Assembly: GCA_028711355.1 (NCBI GenBank)
Contig: JAQTSL010000003.1
Location: 1-34,507 of the forward strand
DNA: 34,507 bases
DNA from: Rhodoferax sp.
GTDB lineage: Bacteria > Pseudomonadota > Gammaproteobacteria > Burkholderiales > Burkholderiaceae_C
Reading direction: 5' to 3'
This document shows, in pieces, positions 19,443 through 29,030 of this stretch (the stretch's first letter is position 1; every line of letters begins with the position of its first letter). Position numbers and translations under genes: made by a program. The notes below the pieces were generated by a model. It had not been told where the DNA came from. It saw only the letters and a list, made by a program, of their open reading frames with translations, and did no database searches.

Positions 19443-20408
19443 ATGGCTATGCCGGGTCCGGATGCCAGCAAGCTGACTTTTGTGTTTGCTCGCGGTACAT
19501 CTGGCAATTGGTATAGCAATGGAATACTGCTTCACATCCTGGGTCTGTGGCTGCTTTCGACTTTGGACGCGTCGGGCAAATGGCTGGTCATGGCCGGGGT
19601 GCCGGTGCTAACGGTCGCCTGGGTGCGTTACGCCATGCACTTCGCTCTGATGACGGCCGTCGTGCTGCCATCACGTGGCAAAACCATTTTCAAAACACAG
19701 TCGCTGGTGCGCCAATTCGCCCGCGGTCTGCTGATGATCACCACCACCGTGCTGTTTTTTTCGGTATTGGGTCGCCTGCCGCTGGCTGAGGCCACAGCCA
19801 TCAACTTCCTGGCCCCTCTGTTATTGATGGCAATGGCACCGTGGCTGCTTCATGAAGCGCACCGCCTGCACCGCTGGCTGGGTGTATTGGCAGGCTTCGC
19901 CGGCATGCTGATGGTGTTGCGGCCAGGTGCCCAACTGGATTTCGTGGGCATGGTGCTCGGCCTGCTGACGGCGCTGGCTTTTGCTTTCTACCAAATCGCC
20001 ACCCGACGCGTGGCGCACGACGACCCGCTCACGACCAATTACTATGGCGGATTGTTTGGTACGGTTGCCCTGACACTTGCCCTGCCGTGGTTATGGGTAA
20101 CACCAAATCTGTCGCCGTGGCAATGGCTGCTGCTCATCTCCACAGGTTTCACCGGGTTCCTCGGGCACTGGTTACAGATTGCCGCGTACAGCAAAAGTCC
20201 CGCAACCTTACTGGCGCCCTTCAGTTATCTGCAGATTGTGGCTGCAACCCTATTGGGCTGGCTGGTATTTGGCCAGTTGCCAGACCCCATCACGGTAATC
20301 GGCATGGCCCTGATATGTCTTGCGGGCCTGGCGGTCGCGCTGGTCGAGGCTCGCATCGCATTTGCCAGATCAAAGTCGTTGCGCCAGAGTTCCGGGCAAG
20401 CACTTTGA
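19443..20408 (+). CDS. EamA/DMT-family transporter
   Basis: Ten-TM-like hydrophobic ORF with TAINFLAPLLLMAMAPWLLHE, GMVLGLLTALAFAFYQIATRRVA, FSYLQIVAATLLGWLVFGQLPDPITVIGMALI. Confidence 0.88.
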   Translation: MAMPGPDASKLTFVFARGTSGNWYSNGILLHILGLWLLSTLDASGKWLVMAGVPVLTVAWVRYAMHFALMTAVVLPSRGKTIFKTQSLVRQFARGLLMITTTVLFFSVLGRLPLAEATAINFLAPLLLMAMAPWLLHEAHRLHRWLGVLAGFAGMLMVLRPGAQLDFVGMVLGLLTALAFAFYQIATRRVAHDDPLTTNYYGGLFGTVALTLALPWLWVTPNLSPWQWLLLISTGFTGFLGHWLQIAAYSKSPATLLAPFSYLQIVAATLLGWLVFGQLPDPITVIGMALICLAGLAVALVEARIAFARSKSLRQSSGQAL

Positions 20409-20743
20409 GGTAGTGGCTGGCTCTTGCCAGACCACAAAACGGCAAACTGTCAATGCTTCATTGTTCCAGCAGCTTGCTGCTGTAGGCAGCATCTTTCAAA
20501 GACCTCGTGTTTTGCCCTTTGAAGACGAGACTGCCAACCCAACGAGCGCAGACTGTTCATAACTGGGAACTGTGCATAACGCTGCACACCTGCTAGTCCA
20601 AAGTGATGGGCATCCTATATTGCGCCGGAACAGGTGGCAGAATTTCGACTGGAAGGGCTGGTAGTGTTTGGATTGGAATGAGTGGCGGTATTCGTTGAAA
20701 TATGCGGTTAGAAGATATCCGGGCAAAAGGCTGAAATCTGCAT

Positions 20744-20800
20744 CGGTTTTGATAGCTGTTAGCGCTTTAGAGATGAGGGCCAGGGCCAGTTTTGCTACAA
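20744..20800. repeat. Member of ~55-60 bp dispersed repeat in the intergenic region before mraZ
   Basis: ggttttgatagctgttagcgctttagagatgagggccagggccagttttgctaca. Confidence 0.68.
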
Positions 20801-20994
20801 CATCCGGCATAACTGACACCGCTGAGGCAGGGTGATTGGGGCAGGTGATCGTGCGTGTTTTGGTCCCAAAACCGCATACGCGTGACCCCGTCGCTTTGCC
20901 ATGTGTAGAGATTTTCTGTCGGAACAGATATTTATCTCTGTCGCCAACCCAAATCTTCACCCATCACTTTCAGAGCACTCGCTAAGTGCTTCAT

Positions 20995-21039
20995 TTAGAA
21001 CGATTTTTGGTCAATAATTTTCTCAAAAATCGCTTCTAA
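20995..21039. repeat. AT-rich inverted repeat upstream of mraZ promoter region
   Basis: ttagaacgatttttg / caaaaatcgcttctaa, a 15-bp stem with one bulge and a 14-nt loop. Confidence 0.75.
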
Positions 21040-21077
21040 GTCCTTGATTTCATTGCAAAAAATTGTTTAGAACGGGC

Positions 21078-21137
21078 TTGCATCGGCCAAATTTGCTGAT
21101 ACAGTGCAAAAAAGTGCAATTTTGTGGTGAAAAGTGC
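21078..21137 (+). promoter_or_regulatory. Putative mraZ promoter (TTGCAT-N16-TACAGT) and four-box MraZ operator
   Basis: -35-like 21078-21083, -10-like 21100-21105; GTG(C/G) boxes start at 21104, 21114, 21124 and 21134 (exact 10-bp spacing). Confidence 0.75.
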
Positions 21138-21184
21138 TTTTTCTAGGCCATTCCGGCCCATTTAACCAACCAAAGGTGCGATCG

Positions 21185-21613
21185 GTGTTTCAAGGGGCTT
21201 CGTCATTGAGTTTGGATGCCAAGGGGCGGCTGTCGGTGCCGACCCGGCATCGTGACGTGCTGAGCGCCACCGCCAGCGGCCAACTCACCATCACCAAACA
21301 TCCGCACGGTTGCCTGATGATTTTTGCCCGCCCCGAGTGGGAAAAATTTCGTGAACGCATCAACGCCTTGCCGATGGCTGCCCAGTGGTGGAAGCGCATT
21401 TTTTTGGGTAATGCGATGGACGTCGAGATCGACGCCACGGGACGGGTGCTGGTGGCACCCGAGTTGCGGGCGGCGGCTGGTTTGACCAAAGAAGCGGTAT
21501 TGCTGGGCATGGGCAGCTATTTTGAGCTGTGGGACAAGGCCACCTATGACGCGCAGGAAGCGCAGGCGATGCAGGGCGAGATGCCCGATGTCTTCAAAGA
21601 TTTTGCTTTCTGA
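21185..21613 (+). CDS. mraZ: Transcriptional regulator MraZ
   Basis: [25 protein letters not shown]...[35 protein letters not shown] 21185 with upstream aaagg preferred over GTG 21134, which is part of the operator. Confidence 0.93.
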   Translation: MFQGASSLSLDAKGRLSVPTRHRDVLSATASGQLTITKHPHGCLMIFARPEWEKFRERINALPMAAQWWKRIFLGNAMDVEIDATGRVLVAPELRAAAGLTKEAVLLGMGSYFELWDKATYDAQEAQAMQGEMPDVFKDFAF

Positions 21614-21751
21614 AGGTGAGGGCTTGTTCACGAACAACCTATCCATTTGTGACGCCCGATTTGGGCGCACTGCGTTGTTGCAAATCGCTCGTGCAGCAGA
21701 GCTGCACGGCGCGCTTCGCGCCTAGCATTGCATCCCAACTCCGGCGGTCAA

Positions 21752-22741
21752 ATGCACAGTTTATTCATGGACAAGCCCGTAGCGGTGCAAAGCGCATGGA
21801 CACACACCACGGTTTTACTGGGCGAGGCGGTTGACGCCTTGCTGGGTGCGCCCGCGGTGAGCGCAGCGCTGCCCCAAGCCCCGGTTTTTGTCGATGCCAC
21901 GTTCGGCCGCGGTGGCCACAGCCGCTTGTTGCTGTCACGGCTGCCACCCGACGCCAGCGTGATCGCCTTTGACCAAGACCCGGACGCCATCGCCGAGGCA
22001 GCCACCATCATCGACCCTCGTTTCACCATTCGTCACCAGAGTTTTTCACACCTGAGCGACCTGCCGGCCGCCAGCGCGTCTGGTGTGTTGCTGGACCTGG
22101 GCATCAGCTCACCGCAGGTGGACAACCCAGCGCGCGGTTTTAGCTTCAGGCAAGACGGCCCGCTCGATATGCGCATGGATAGCACGCGCGGTGCCAGTGT
22201 CGCCCAGTGGTTGGCACAGGCAACGGTGGAACACATAACGGAGGTGATTCGTGACTATGGCGAAGAACGGTTTGCTGGCGCCATTGCAAAGGCGATTGTT
22301 GCGCGCCGACAGGCTCAGGGGCCCCTTGTCAGCACCGCTGAACTGGCCCAGCTCGTGGCTGACACGGTCAAAACCCGCGAGCCGGGCAAGGACCCTGCAA
22401 CGCGCACATTTCAGGCTTTTCGGATTTTTATCAACGCCGAGCTTGAAGAGCTGCAACAGGCGTTAACTGCGTCGCTGGCGGTGCTCAGGCCAGGTGGGCG
22501 ACTGGTGGTGATCAGCTTTCATTCGCTCGAAGACCGCATCGTCAAGCAGTTCATTGCGCAGCATTCGCGCCAGGTGTTTGACCGCCGTGCACCGTTTGCC
22601 GCACCGCGGGCGATGCGGCTCATGTCGATCGGGCGCAGCAAGCCGTCTGATGCTGAAGTAGCGGGCAACCCACGCGCGCGCAGCGCCGTGATGCGCGTGG
22701 CAGAACGCACCACCAGCATGACGACGGCGGAGTTGGCATGA
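21752..22741 (+). CDS. rsmH: 16S rRNA (cytosine(1402)-N(4))-methyltransferase RsmH/MraW
   Basis: [76 protein letters not shown]. Confidence 0.97.
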   Translation: MHSLFMDKPVAVQSAWTHTTVLLGEAVDALLGAPAVSAALPQAPVFVDATFGRGGHSRLLLSRLPPDASVIAFDQDPDAIAEAATIIDPRFTIRHQSFSHLSDLPAASASGVLLDLGISSPQVDNPARGFSFRQDGPLDMRMDSTRGASVAQWLAQATVEHITEVIRDYGEERFAGAIAKAIVARRQAQGPLVSTAELAQLVADTVKTREPGKDPATRTFQAFRIFINAELEELQQALTASLAVLRPGGRLVVISFHSLEDRIVKQFIAQHSRQVFDRRAPFAAPRAMRLMSIGRSKPSDAEVAGNPRARSAVMRVAERTTSMTTAELA

Positions 22742-23016
22742 CCCGGTTGAACCTGTTTTTGCTGCTGCTGGTGGTCGCCAGCGCCCTGTACCTGGTGAAC
22801 GTGCAGTATGCGTCGCGCCAGCTCTTTGCCGAGCTTGACCGCGCAAGCGCGCAAGCGCGCAAGCTGGCGCTCGAGCACGATCGCCTGCAGTTTGAAAAGC
22901 GCGCCCAGGCCACCTCAGCCCGGATCGAACAGTTGGCGCGTACGCGGCTGCAAATGCATCCGGTCAACCCGGCCATCACCCATTACGTGGCGCAACCCGC
23001 CAGTGCCGCACGATGA
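22738..23016 (+). CDS. ftsL: Cell division protein FtsL
   Basis: Small single-TM coiled-coil protein overlapping rsmH and fts[37 protein letters not shown]. Confidence 0.92.
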   Translation: MTRLNLFLLLLVVASALYLVNVQYASRQLFAELDRASAQARKLALEHDRLQFEKRAQATSARIEQLARTRLQMHPVNPAITHYVAQPASAAR

Positions 23017-24746
23017 GCCGCAGCATCGCCTACACCTCCAGCCCGCTGCTGGCCAGCCCGACGCCGGTCTGGCGTAGCAAGTTCATCGTGGCAACCATGG
23101 CGCTGGCGTTTGCCGGTTTATTTGGACGCGCCGTTTATATCCAGGTACTCGAAAACGACTTTTTCCAAAGGCAGGGCAATGCGCGTTACGGCCGCACCCT
23201 GGCGCTGCCAGCCAGCCGCGGACGCATTCTGGACCGCAATGGCGTGGTGCTGGCCAGCAGCATCCCGGTGCCCAGTATCTGGGCCATTCCCGAAGATGTC
23301 GATCGCCAGTCAGACAACCTGAAGAAACTGGCCGGGTTACTGGGGCTGTCGTTGCCCGAGTTGAACAAAAAACTCGAAGACGAAGACAAGAGTTTTGTCT
23401 GGCTCAAACGCCAGGTCGATGATGCGGTGGGGCGTGACATCGACGCGCTGAAGATCAAAGGCGTTTATCAGCGCAAGGAATACAAGCGTCACTATCCCGA
23501 CGGTGAGGCCTCGGCGCACGTGGTTGGCTTTACCAACGTCGAAGACCAGGGCCAGGAAGGCATGGAATTGGCCTTTAACAAAGCCCTGGGCGGGCGCGAT
23601 GGCTCGCGTCGCGTCATCAAGGACCGTATGGGCCGCGTGGTGGAAGATGTGGGTGAACAGGTGGCGCCGGTCGATGGGCGCGACTTGCAGCTCAGCCTGG
23701 ACAGCAAGGTCCAGTTTTTTGCCTACCAGACGCTCAAAGAAGCGGTGCTGATGCACAAAGCCCGTGCCGGCAGCGTGGTCGTGCTGGATGTGCAAACCGG
23801 TGAGGTGCTGGCCTTGGCCAACTACCCCAGCTATACGCCGGGCAAGCGCAAGAACCTCAGCGGTGAGCAATTGCGTAACCGGGCCTTGACCGACAGTTTT
23901 GAGCCAGGCTCCACCATGAAGCCGTTTGTCATCTCGCTGGCACTCGATACCGGCCGGGTGACGCCTGACACGCCGATCCAGACCGCGCCCGGGCGGCTGA
24001 CCATTGGCAACGCCACCATCAGCGATTCGCACGCGCATGGGCTACTCAGCGTGACCGAGGTGATCCAGAAATCGAGCAACATCGGCACCGCCAAGATTGC
24101 CTTGCAGATGCCTGCGCGTGAGATGTGGGAGCTGTACAGCAACGTCGGCTTTGGGCAAAAGCCACAGGTGCCGTTCCCGGGTGCCGTCAGCGGGCGCCTG
24201 CGCCCCTACAAGAGCTGGCGCCCGATTGAGCAGGCCACCATGAGTTACGGCTACGGTGTCTCGGTCAGCCTGATGCAGTTGGCGCACGCCTACACCTTGT
24301 TTGGCCGTGACGGCGACCTGGTGCCGCTGTCGTTGCTCAGGGTCACGCAGCCGGTGCTTGGCACGCCAGTGATCAAGGCGCAGGTGGCGCGCGATGTGCG
24401 GCATATGCTGCATCTGGTGACTGGCCCGGGCGGCACCGCACCCAAGGCGCAGACCATGGGCTATTCGGTCGGCGGCAAAACCGGCACCGCGCACAAGCAG
24501 GAAGGGCACGGCTACGCCAGCAAGAAATATCGCGGCGTGTTTGCTGGACTGGCGCCGATCGATGCGCCGCGCATTGTGGTAGCGGTGATGATCGACGAGC
24601 CCAGCAATGGCCAGTATTTTGGTGGTGACGTGGCTGCACCGGTGTTCAGCAAAACGGTGCAGCAGACGCTGCGGGTGCTGGGCGTGGCGCCCGATATGAC
24701 GGTCAAGCCGCAGGTGGTGACCGATGCGGTCGAGGAAAGTTTCTGA
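23013..24746 (+). CDS. ftsI: Peptidoglycan D,D-transpeptidase FtsI (PBP3)
   Basis: SFEPGSTMKPFVISLAL (SxxK), SSNIGTAK (SxN), GGKTGTAHK (KTG). Confidence 0.97.
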   Translation: MSRSIAYTSSPLLASPTPVWRSKFIVATMALAFAGLFGRAVYIQVLENDFFQRQGNARYGRTLALPASRGRILDRNGVVLASSIPVPSIWAIPEDVDRQSDNLKKLAGLLGLSLPELNKKLEDEDKSFVWLKRQVDDAVGRDIDALKIKGVYQRKEYKRHYPDGEASAHVVGFTNVEDQGQEGMELAFNKALGGRDGSRRVIKDRMGRVVEDVGEQVAPVDGRDLQLSLDSKVQFFAYQTLKEAVLMHKARAGSVVVLDVQTGEVLALANYPSYTPGKRKNLSGEQLRNRALTDSFEPGSTMKPFVISLALDTGRVTPDTPIQTAPGRLTIGNATISDSHAHGLLSVTEVIQKSSNIGTAKIALQMPAREMWELYSNVGFGQKPQVPFPGAVSGRLRPYKSWRPIEQATMSYGYGVSVSLMQLAHAYTLFGRDGDLVPLSLLRVTQPVLGTPVIKAQVARDVRHMLHLVTGPGGTAPKAQTMGYSVGGKTGTAHKQEGHGYASKKYRGVFAGLAPIDAPRIVVAVMIDEPSNGQYFGGDVAAPVFSKTVQQTLRVLGVAPDMTVKPQVVTDAVEESF

Positions 24747-27721
24747 TGCAGTTGCTGCACTCCCCTGAACAAGCCGCGCAGTGGTTGCGGGCCAAGGGCT
24801 GTACCGGCCTGGGTTGCGATAGCCGCAAGTTGCAGCCGGGCGACGGTTTGCTGGCGTGGCCCGGTGCCCGCTCCGATGCGCGTAGCCACGTCATGGCAGC
24901 GCTACCGGCGGGTGCGCCAGCTTGTTTGGTCGAGGCTGAAGGGGTCGAGCGTTTTGGTTTGAGCGACGCGCGCGTCGCCAGTTACCCCGGCTTGCAGGCG
25001 CACAGCGGCCTGGTGGCCGACGCCTTCTTTGAGCACCCCAGCCAGCAGCTCAAGCTGCTGGCGGTGACTGGCACCAACGGCAAGACGTCAAGCGCCTGGT
25101 GGATCGCCCAGGCGCTCTCAAATTTAAAGCGGCCTGGGCCCGTGCGCTGTGCTGTGATCGGTACTTTGGGCATTGGTTACGGACCAGCGCTGGTGGCCAC
25201 CGGTCTGACCACCCCCGACGCGCCGACGCTGCAGACGGCGCTGGCCCGACTGGTCGCCGAGGGTGCGCAGGCCTGCGCCATCGAAGCGTCTTCGATCGGG
25301 CTGCAAGAGCATCGTCTGGACGGCACCTGCATCCACACGGCGCTGTTGACCAACCTGACGCAAGACCATCTGGACTACCACGGCAACATGGCTGCTTACG
25401 GCGCCGCCAAGGCGGCGTTGTTTGACTGGCCCGGCCTGCGCGCGGCGGTGATCAATGTCGATGACCCGTTTGGCGCGGCACTGGCGCAACGGTTGGCGGC
25501 ACGCCAGCAAGTTGATGCGCCAGCACTCTGGACGCTGTCGGTGCGCACTGGTGCCGACAACCACGCACGCTTGCAGGCGCAGGCGATCGAGCACGCCAGC
25601 GGCGGCGTCGGTTTTGACGTGGTTGAAGGCGTGCAGCGCGTGCGGCTGGCGACCCAACTGGTGGGCGACTACAACGTGGCCAACCTGCTGGGCGTGATTG
25701 CCGCGCTGCGCACGCTGGAGGTGCCGCTGGTTGATGCGGTACAGGCCTGCGCCGCACTGACCCCGGTGCCCGGGCGCATGGAATGCGTCAGCCTGCCAGG
25801 CCAGCCGCTGGTGGCGGTGGACTATGCCCATACGCCCGACGCACTGGCCAAGGCGTTGGATGCTTTGCGCCCCTTGGCGCAGCAACGCGGCGGCAAGCTG
25901 TGGTGTGTTTTTGGCTGCGGCGGTGACCGCGACAACAGCAAACGGCCGCTGATGGGTGCGCTGGCCGGGCGTGCTGCCGACTGCGTGCTGGTGACCAGCG
26001 ACAACCCGCGCAGCGAGGTGATGGAGGCCATCATCAGTCAGATATTGCTCGGTCTGGAGGGCGTGCCGGGGGTGCGGGTCGAGCCCGACCGGGCACGCGC
26101 CATCGCCCAGGCCATCGACGCCGCGGCGCCAGAAGACGTACTGCTGGTGGCGGGCAAGGGGCACGAGGATTACCAGGAAATCAAGGGCCAGCGGTTGCCG
26201 TTTTCCGACCTGGTGCAGGTGCGCCAGGCGCTGGCGCTGCGCGTCGGGGTTGCGGGTGAAACCACCGCTGCACCGTCCCAACTGAGCGCGTCGGTGTCGA
26301 TGATGATGACGGCGGCACAGGTGAGCGGTTGGCTGGCTTCGGCCACGTCCGTCGGACTGGCAGAAGGAGCCACGTTTGGCTTTGACCGGGTGCAGACCGA
26401 CTCGCGCAGCGTCGCACCCGGTGATCTGTTTGTGGCGCTGCGCGGTGAGCACTTTGACGCCAGCGACTTTCTGGCCGACGTGCGCGCCAAGGGTGCGCTG
26501 GCCGCCATCTGCCAGGGTGACCAGGCGGCCGCCAAGCTGGCGCAGGCCGGATTGCCAGGCTGGCGGGTTGTCGATACACGCCGGGCGCTGGCGCAATTGG
26601 CCGCTGGTTACCGGGCCCAGTTTGCACTGCCGCTGATCGGTGTCACCGGCAGCAATGGCAAAACCACGGTAACGCAGATGATCGCGTCGATCCTGCGCGC
26701 CGACCAGGGCGCGGCGGCGCTGGCCACGCAGGGGAATCTGAACAACGACATTGGCGTGCCGCAAACCGTGCTGCGGCTACGCCCGGCGCACCAGATTGCG
26801 GTGGTTGAAATGGGCATGAACCACCCTGGCGAGATCGCCAGCCTGGCAGCGGTGGCCCAGCCGACCGTGGCGCTGGTCAACAACGCGCAGCGCGAGCATC
26901 TGGAATTCATGCAGACGGTGCAGGCCGTGGCAGAGGAAAATGGCTCGGTCATCAGCGCTTTGCCGCCCGATGGCGTGGCGGTCTTTCCGGCCGACGATGC
27001 CTTTAGTGGGCGCTGGGCCACGCTGGCTGGCAACCGGCGCACGCTGCGTTTTGCGGTTGACGCCAGCGTGGCTGCCGAGGTGTTTGTATTGCAGGCGACC
27101 TGGAATCAAGCCGCGTGGCAGGTGCGCGCCGCCACGCCAGCCGGTGAGCTGGTTTACACACTGCACATTGCCGGTGCGCACAACGTCAAAAATTCGCTGG
27201 CGGCCATGGCGTGCGCGCTGGCCGCGGGCGTGTCGCTGGCCGCGATTGCCCAGGGCCTGTGCGCTTTTGAACCGGTCAAAGGACGCAGCCGGGCGCTGCA
27301 AGTGAGCTATCAGGGCCGCAGCATTACGTTGGTGGACGACAGCTACAACGCCAACCCCGATTCGGTGCGCGCCGCCATCAATGTGCTGGCCACGCTGCCG
27401 GGGCCACGCCTGCTGGTGCTGGGCGACATGGGCGAGGTGGGCGACCAGGGGCCGCAGTTTCACGCCGAGGCGCTGCGCGATGCGCTTACAAAAAATATAG
27501 AAAAAGTGCTGGTCACCGGTGCTGCTACTGCGCAAGCCGCTATGCAATTTAAAGCGGTCAAGGTGCTGCCCGAGATTGATGCGTTGCAAGCAGCGGTGCT
27601 GGCCGAGCTGCCGGTGGTTGCCAGCGTGCTGGTCAAGGGCTCACGCTTCATGCAGATGGAGCGGGTGGTGCAGGCGGTGCTGGCGGCCACGTCGCCGCTG
27701 GAGGGGGACAAGACATGTTGA
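24746..27721 (+). CDS. murEF: Bifunctional MurE-MurF fusion
   Basis: Single 991-aa ORF with two ATP-binding motifs, [13 protein letters not shown] (MurE) and [13 protein letters not shown] (MurF), plus DNPRSE and [11 protein letters not shown] motifs. Confidence 0.96.
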   Translation: MQLLHSPEQAAQWLRAKGCTGLGCDSRKLQPGDGLLAWPGARSDARSHVMAALPAGAPACLVEAEGVERFGLSDARVASYPGLQAHSGLVADAFFEHPSQQLKLLAVTGTNGKTSSAWWIAQALSNLKRPGPVRCAVIGTLGIGYGPALVATGLTTPDAPTLQTALARLVAEGAQACAIEASSIGLQEHRLDGTCIHTALLTNLTQDHLDYHGNMAAYGAAKAALFDWPGLRAAVINVDDPFGAALAQRLAARQQVDAPALWTLSVRTGADNHARLQAQAIEHASGGVGFDVVEGVQRVRLATQLVGDYNVANLLGVIAALRTLEVPLVDAVQACAALTPVPGRMECVSLPGQPLVAVDYAHTPDALAKALDALRPLAQQRGGKLWCVFGCGGDRDNSKRPLMGALAGRAADCVLVTSDNPRSEVMEAIISQILLGLEGVPGVRVEPDRARAIAQAIDAAAPEDVLLVAGKGHEDYQEIKGQRLPFSDLVQVRQALALRVGVAGETTAAPSQLSASVSMMMTAAQVSGWLASATSVGLAEGATFGFDRVQTDSRSVAPGDLFVALRGEHFDASDFLADVRAKGALAAICQGDQAAAKLAQAGLPGWRVVDTRRALAQLAAGYRAQFALPLIGVTGSNGKTTVTQMIASILRADQGAAALATQGNLNNDIGVPQTVLRLRPAHQIAVVEMGMNHPGEIASLAAVAQPTVALVNNAQREHLEFMQTVQAVAEENGSVISALPPDGVAVFPADDAFSGRWATLAGNRRTLRFAVDASVAAEVFVLQATWNQAAWQVRAATPAGELVYTLHIAGAHNVKNSLAAMACALAAGVSLAAIAQGLCAFEPVKGRSRALQVSYQGRSITLVDDSYNANPDSVRAAINVLATLPGPRLLVLGDMGEVGDQGPQFHAEALRDALTKNIEKVLVTGAATAQAAMQFKAVKVLPEIDALQAAVLAELPVVASVLVKGSRFMQMERVVQAVLAATSPLEGDKTC

Positions 27722-28893
27722 TCTGGCTGGCGCAATGGTTGCAAACGCTGTCGCCCGACCTGGGCTTCTTGCGCGTGTTCCAGTATCAGACCTTCCGCGC
27801 GGTGATGGCTGCCATGACGGCCTTGTTGATGGGGTTGGCCGCTGGGCCGTGGGTGATCCGCCGTCTGACGGAGCTGAAGATCGGCCAGCCGATTCGCGGC
27901 TACGGCATGGAATCGCACCTGAGCAAAAGCGGCACCCCGACCATGGGCGGCGTGCTGATCTTGCTGTGCATTGCGGTTTCTACCTTGTTGTGGTTTGACT
28001 GGAGCAACCGCTTTGTCTGGATCGTGCTGATTGTGACGCTGGGCTTTGGCGCCATTGGTTGGGTCGATGACTGGCGCAAGGTGGTCAACAAAGACCCCGA
28101 GGGGATGCGCTCGCGCGAGAAATATTTCTGGCAGTCGGCGATCGGCCTGGTGGCGGCGCTGTACCTGGTGTTTTCCATTTCAGAGAACACCAACTACCGC
28201 GTGCTGGAACTGTTTTTTACCTGGGTCCAGTCGGGCTTTGACCTGAGTCTGCCGCCCAAGGCCGGGCTGATGGTGCCATTTTTCAAGGAGATCAGCTACC
28301 CGCTGGGCGTGCTGGGCTTTGTGATCTTGTCGTACCTGGTGATCGTCGGGTCGAGCAACGCGGTCAACCTGACCGACGGTCTGGACGGTCTGGCGATCAT
28401 GCCGGTGGTGATGGTTGGCGCCTGTCTGGGCATTTTTTCCTATGTCACCGGTAACGTGGTGTTTGCGCGCTACTTGTTGCTGCCGCACATTGCCGGGGCC
28501 GGCGAGCTGATGATCTTTTGCGCCGCCATGGCCGGTGCCGGGCTGGCCTTTTTGTGGTTCAACACGCACCCGGCGCAGGTGTTCATGGGCGACGTTGGCG
28601 CGCTGGCGTTGGGTGGGGCGCTGGGCACCATTGCGGTGATCGTGCGGCAAGAGATTGTGCTGGCGATCATGGGCGGCGTGTTTGTGGCCGAAGCGTTGTC
28701 GGTGATGTTGCAGGTGGCGTATTTCAAGTACACCAAAAAGCGCACCGGTATTGGCCAGCGCATCTTGAAGATGGCGCCGCTGCACCACCATTTTGAGAAA
28801 AGCGGCTGGAAAGAAACGCAAGTGGTGGTGCGCTTCTGGATCATCACCATACTGCTGTGTCTGGTCGGGCTGACCACCTTGAAGCTGCGTTAA
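27715..28893 (+). CDS. mraY: Phospho-N-acetylmuramoyl-pentapeptide-transferase
   Basis: [56 protein letters not shown]. Confidence 0.98.
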   Translation: MLIWLAQWLQTLSPDLGFLRVFQYQTFRAVMAAMTALLMGLAAGPWVIRRLTELKIGQPIRGYGMESHLSKSGTPTMGGVLILLCIAVSTLLWFDWSNRFVWIVLIVTLGFGAIGWVDDWRKVVNKDPEGMRSREKYFWQSAIGLVAALYLVFSISENTNYRVLELFFTWVQSGFDLSLPPKAGLMVPFFKEISYPLGVLGFVILSYLVIVGSSNAVNLTDGLDGLAIMPVVMVGACLGIFSYVTGNVVFARYLLLPHIAGAGELMIFCAAMAGAGLAFLWFNTHPAQVFMGDVGALALGGALGTIAVIVRQEIVLAIMGGVFVAEALSVMLQVAYFKYTKKRTGIGQRILKMAPLHHHFEKSGWKETQVVVRFWIITILLCLVGLTTLKLR

Positions 28894-28914
28894 CGTTCAT
28901 GGCAATAAATCCAC

Positions 28915-29030
28915 CCCGAAGCATGAAAAATAGCTGTCATTGCGGGCCGCGACCCGCAATCCAGTGCGTCCAAATTCATGGATACCGGGTCGTGGCCCGG
29001 TATGACAACCTGTCTTTTCACGCTAAATCA
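28915..29030. repeat. Palindromic dispersed repeat, copy 2 (fills mraY-murD gap)
   Basis: cccgaagcat...gtcattgcgggccgcgacccgcaatcc...catggataccgggtcgtggcccggtatgacaacctgtcttttcacgctaaatc; matched by 3712-3827. Confidence 0.88.

Noticed and set aside
20496-20960. 154-aa minus-strand ORF between the EamA gene and mraZ
   Set aside because: Weak coding character and partly made of the dispersed repeat; might be a degraded gene but I cannot identify it.
25108-25160. Possible antisense copy of the dispersed repeat in murE (tcaaatttaaagcggcctgggcccgtgcgctgtgctgtgatc)
   Set aside because: Similarity too weak by eye and protein context looks like normal MurE; needs an HMM score.
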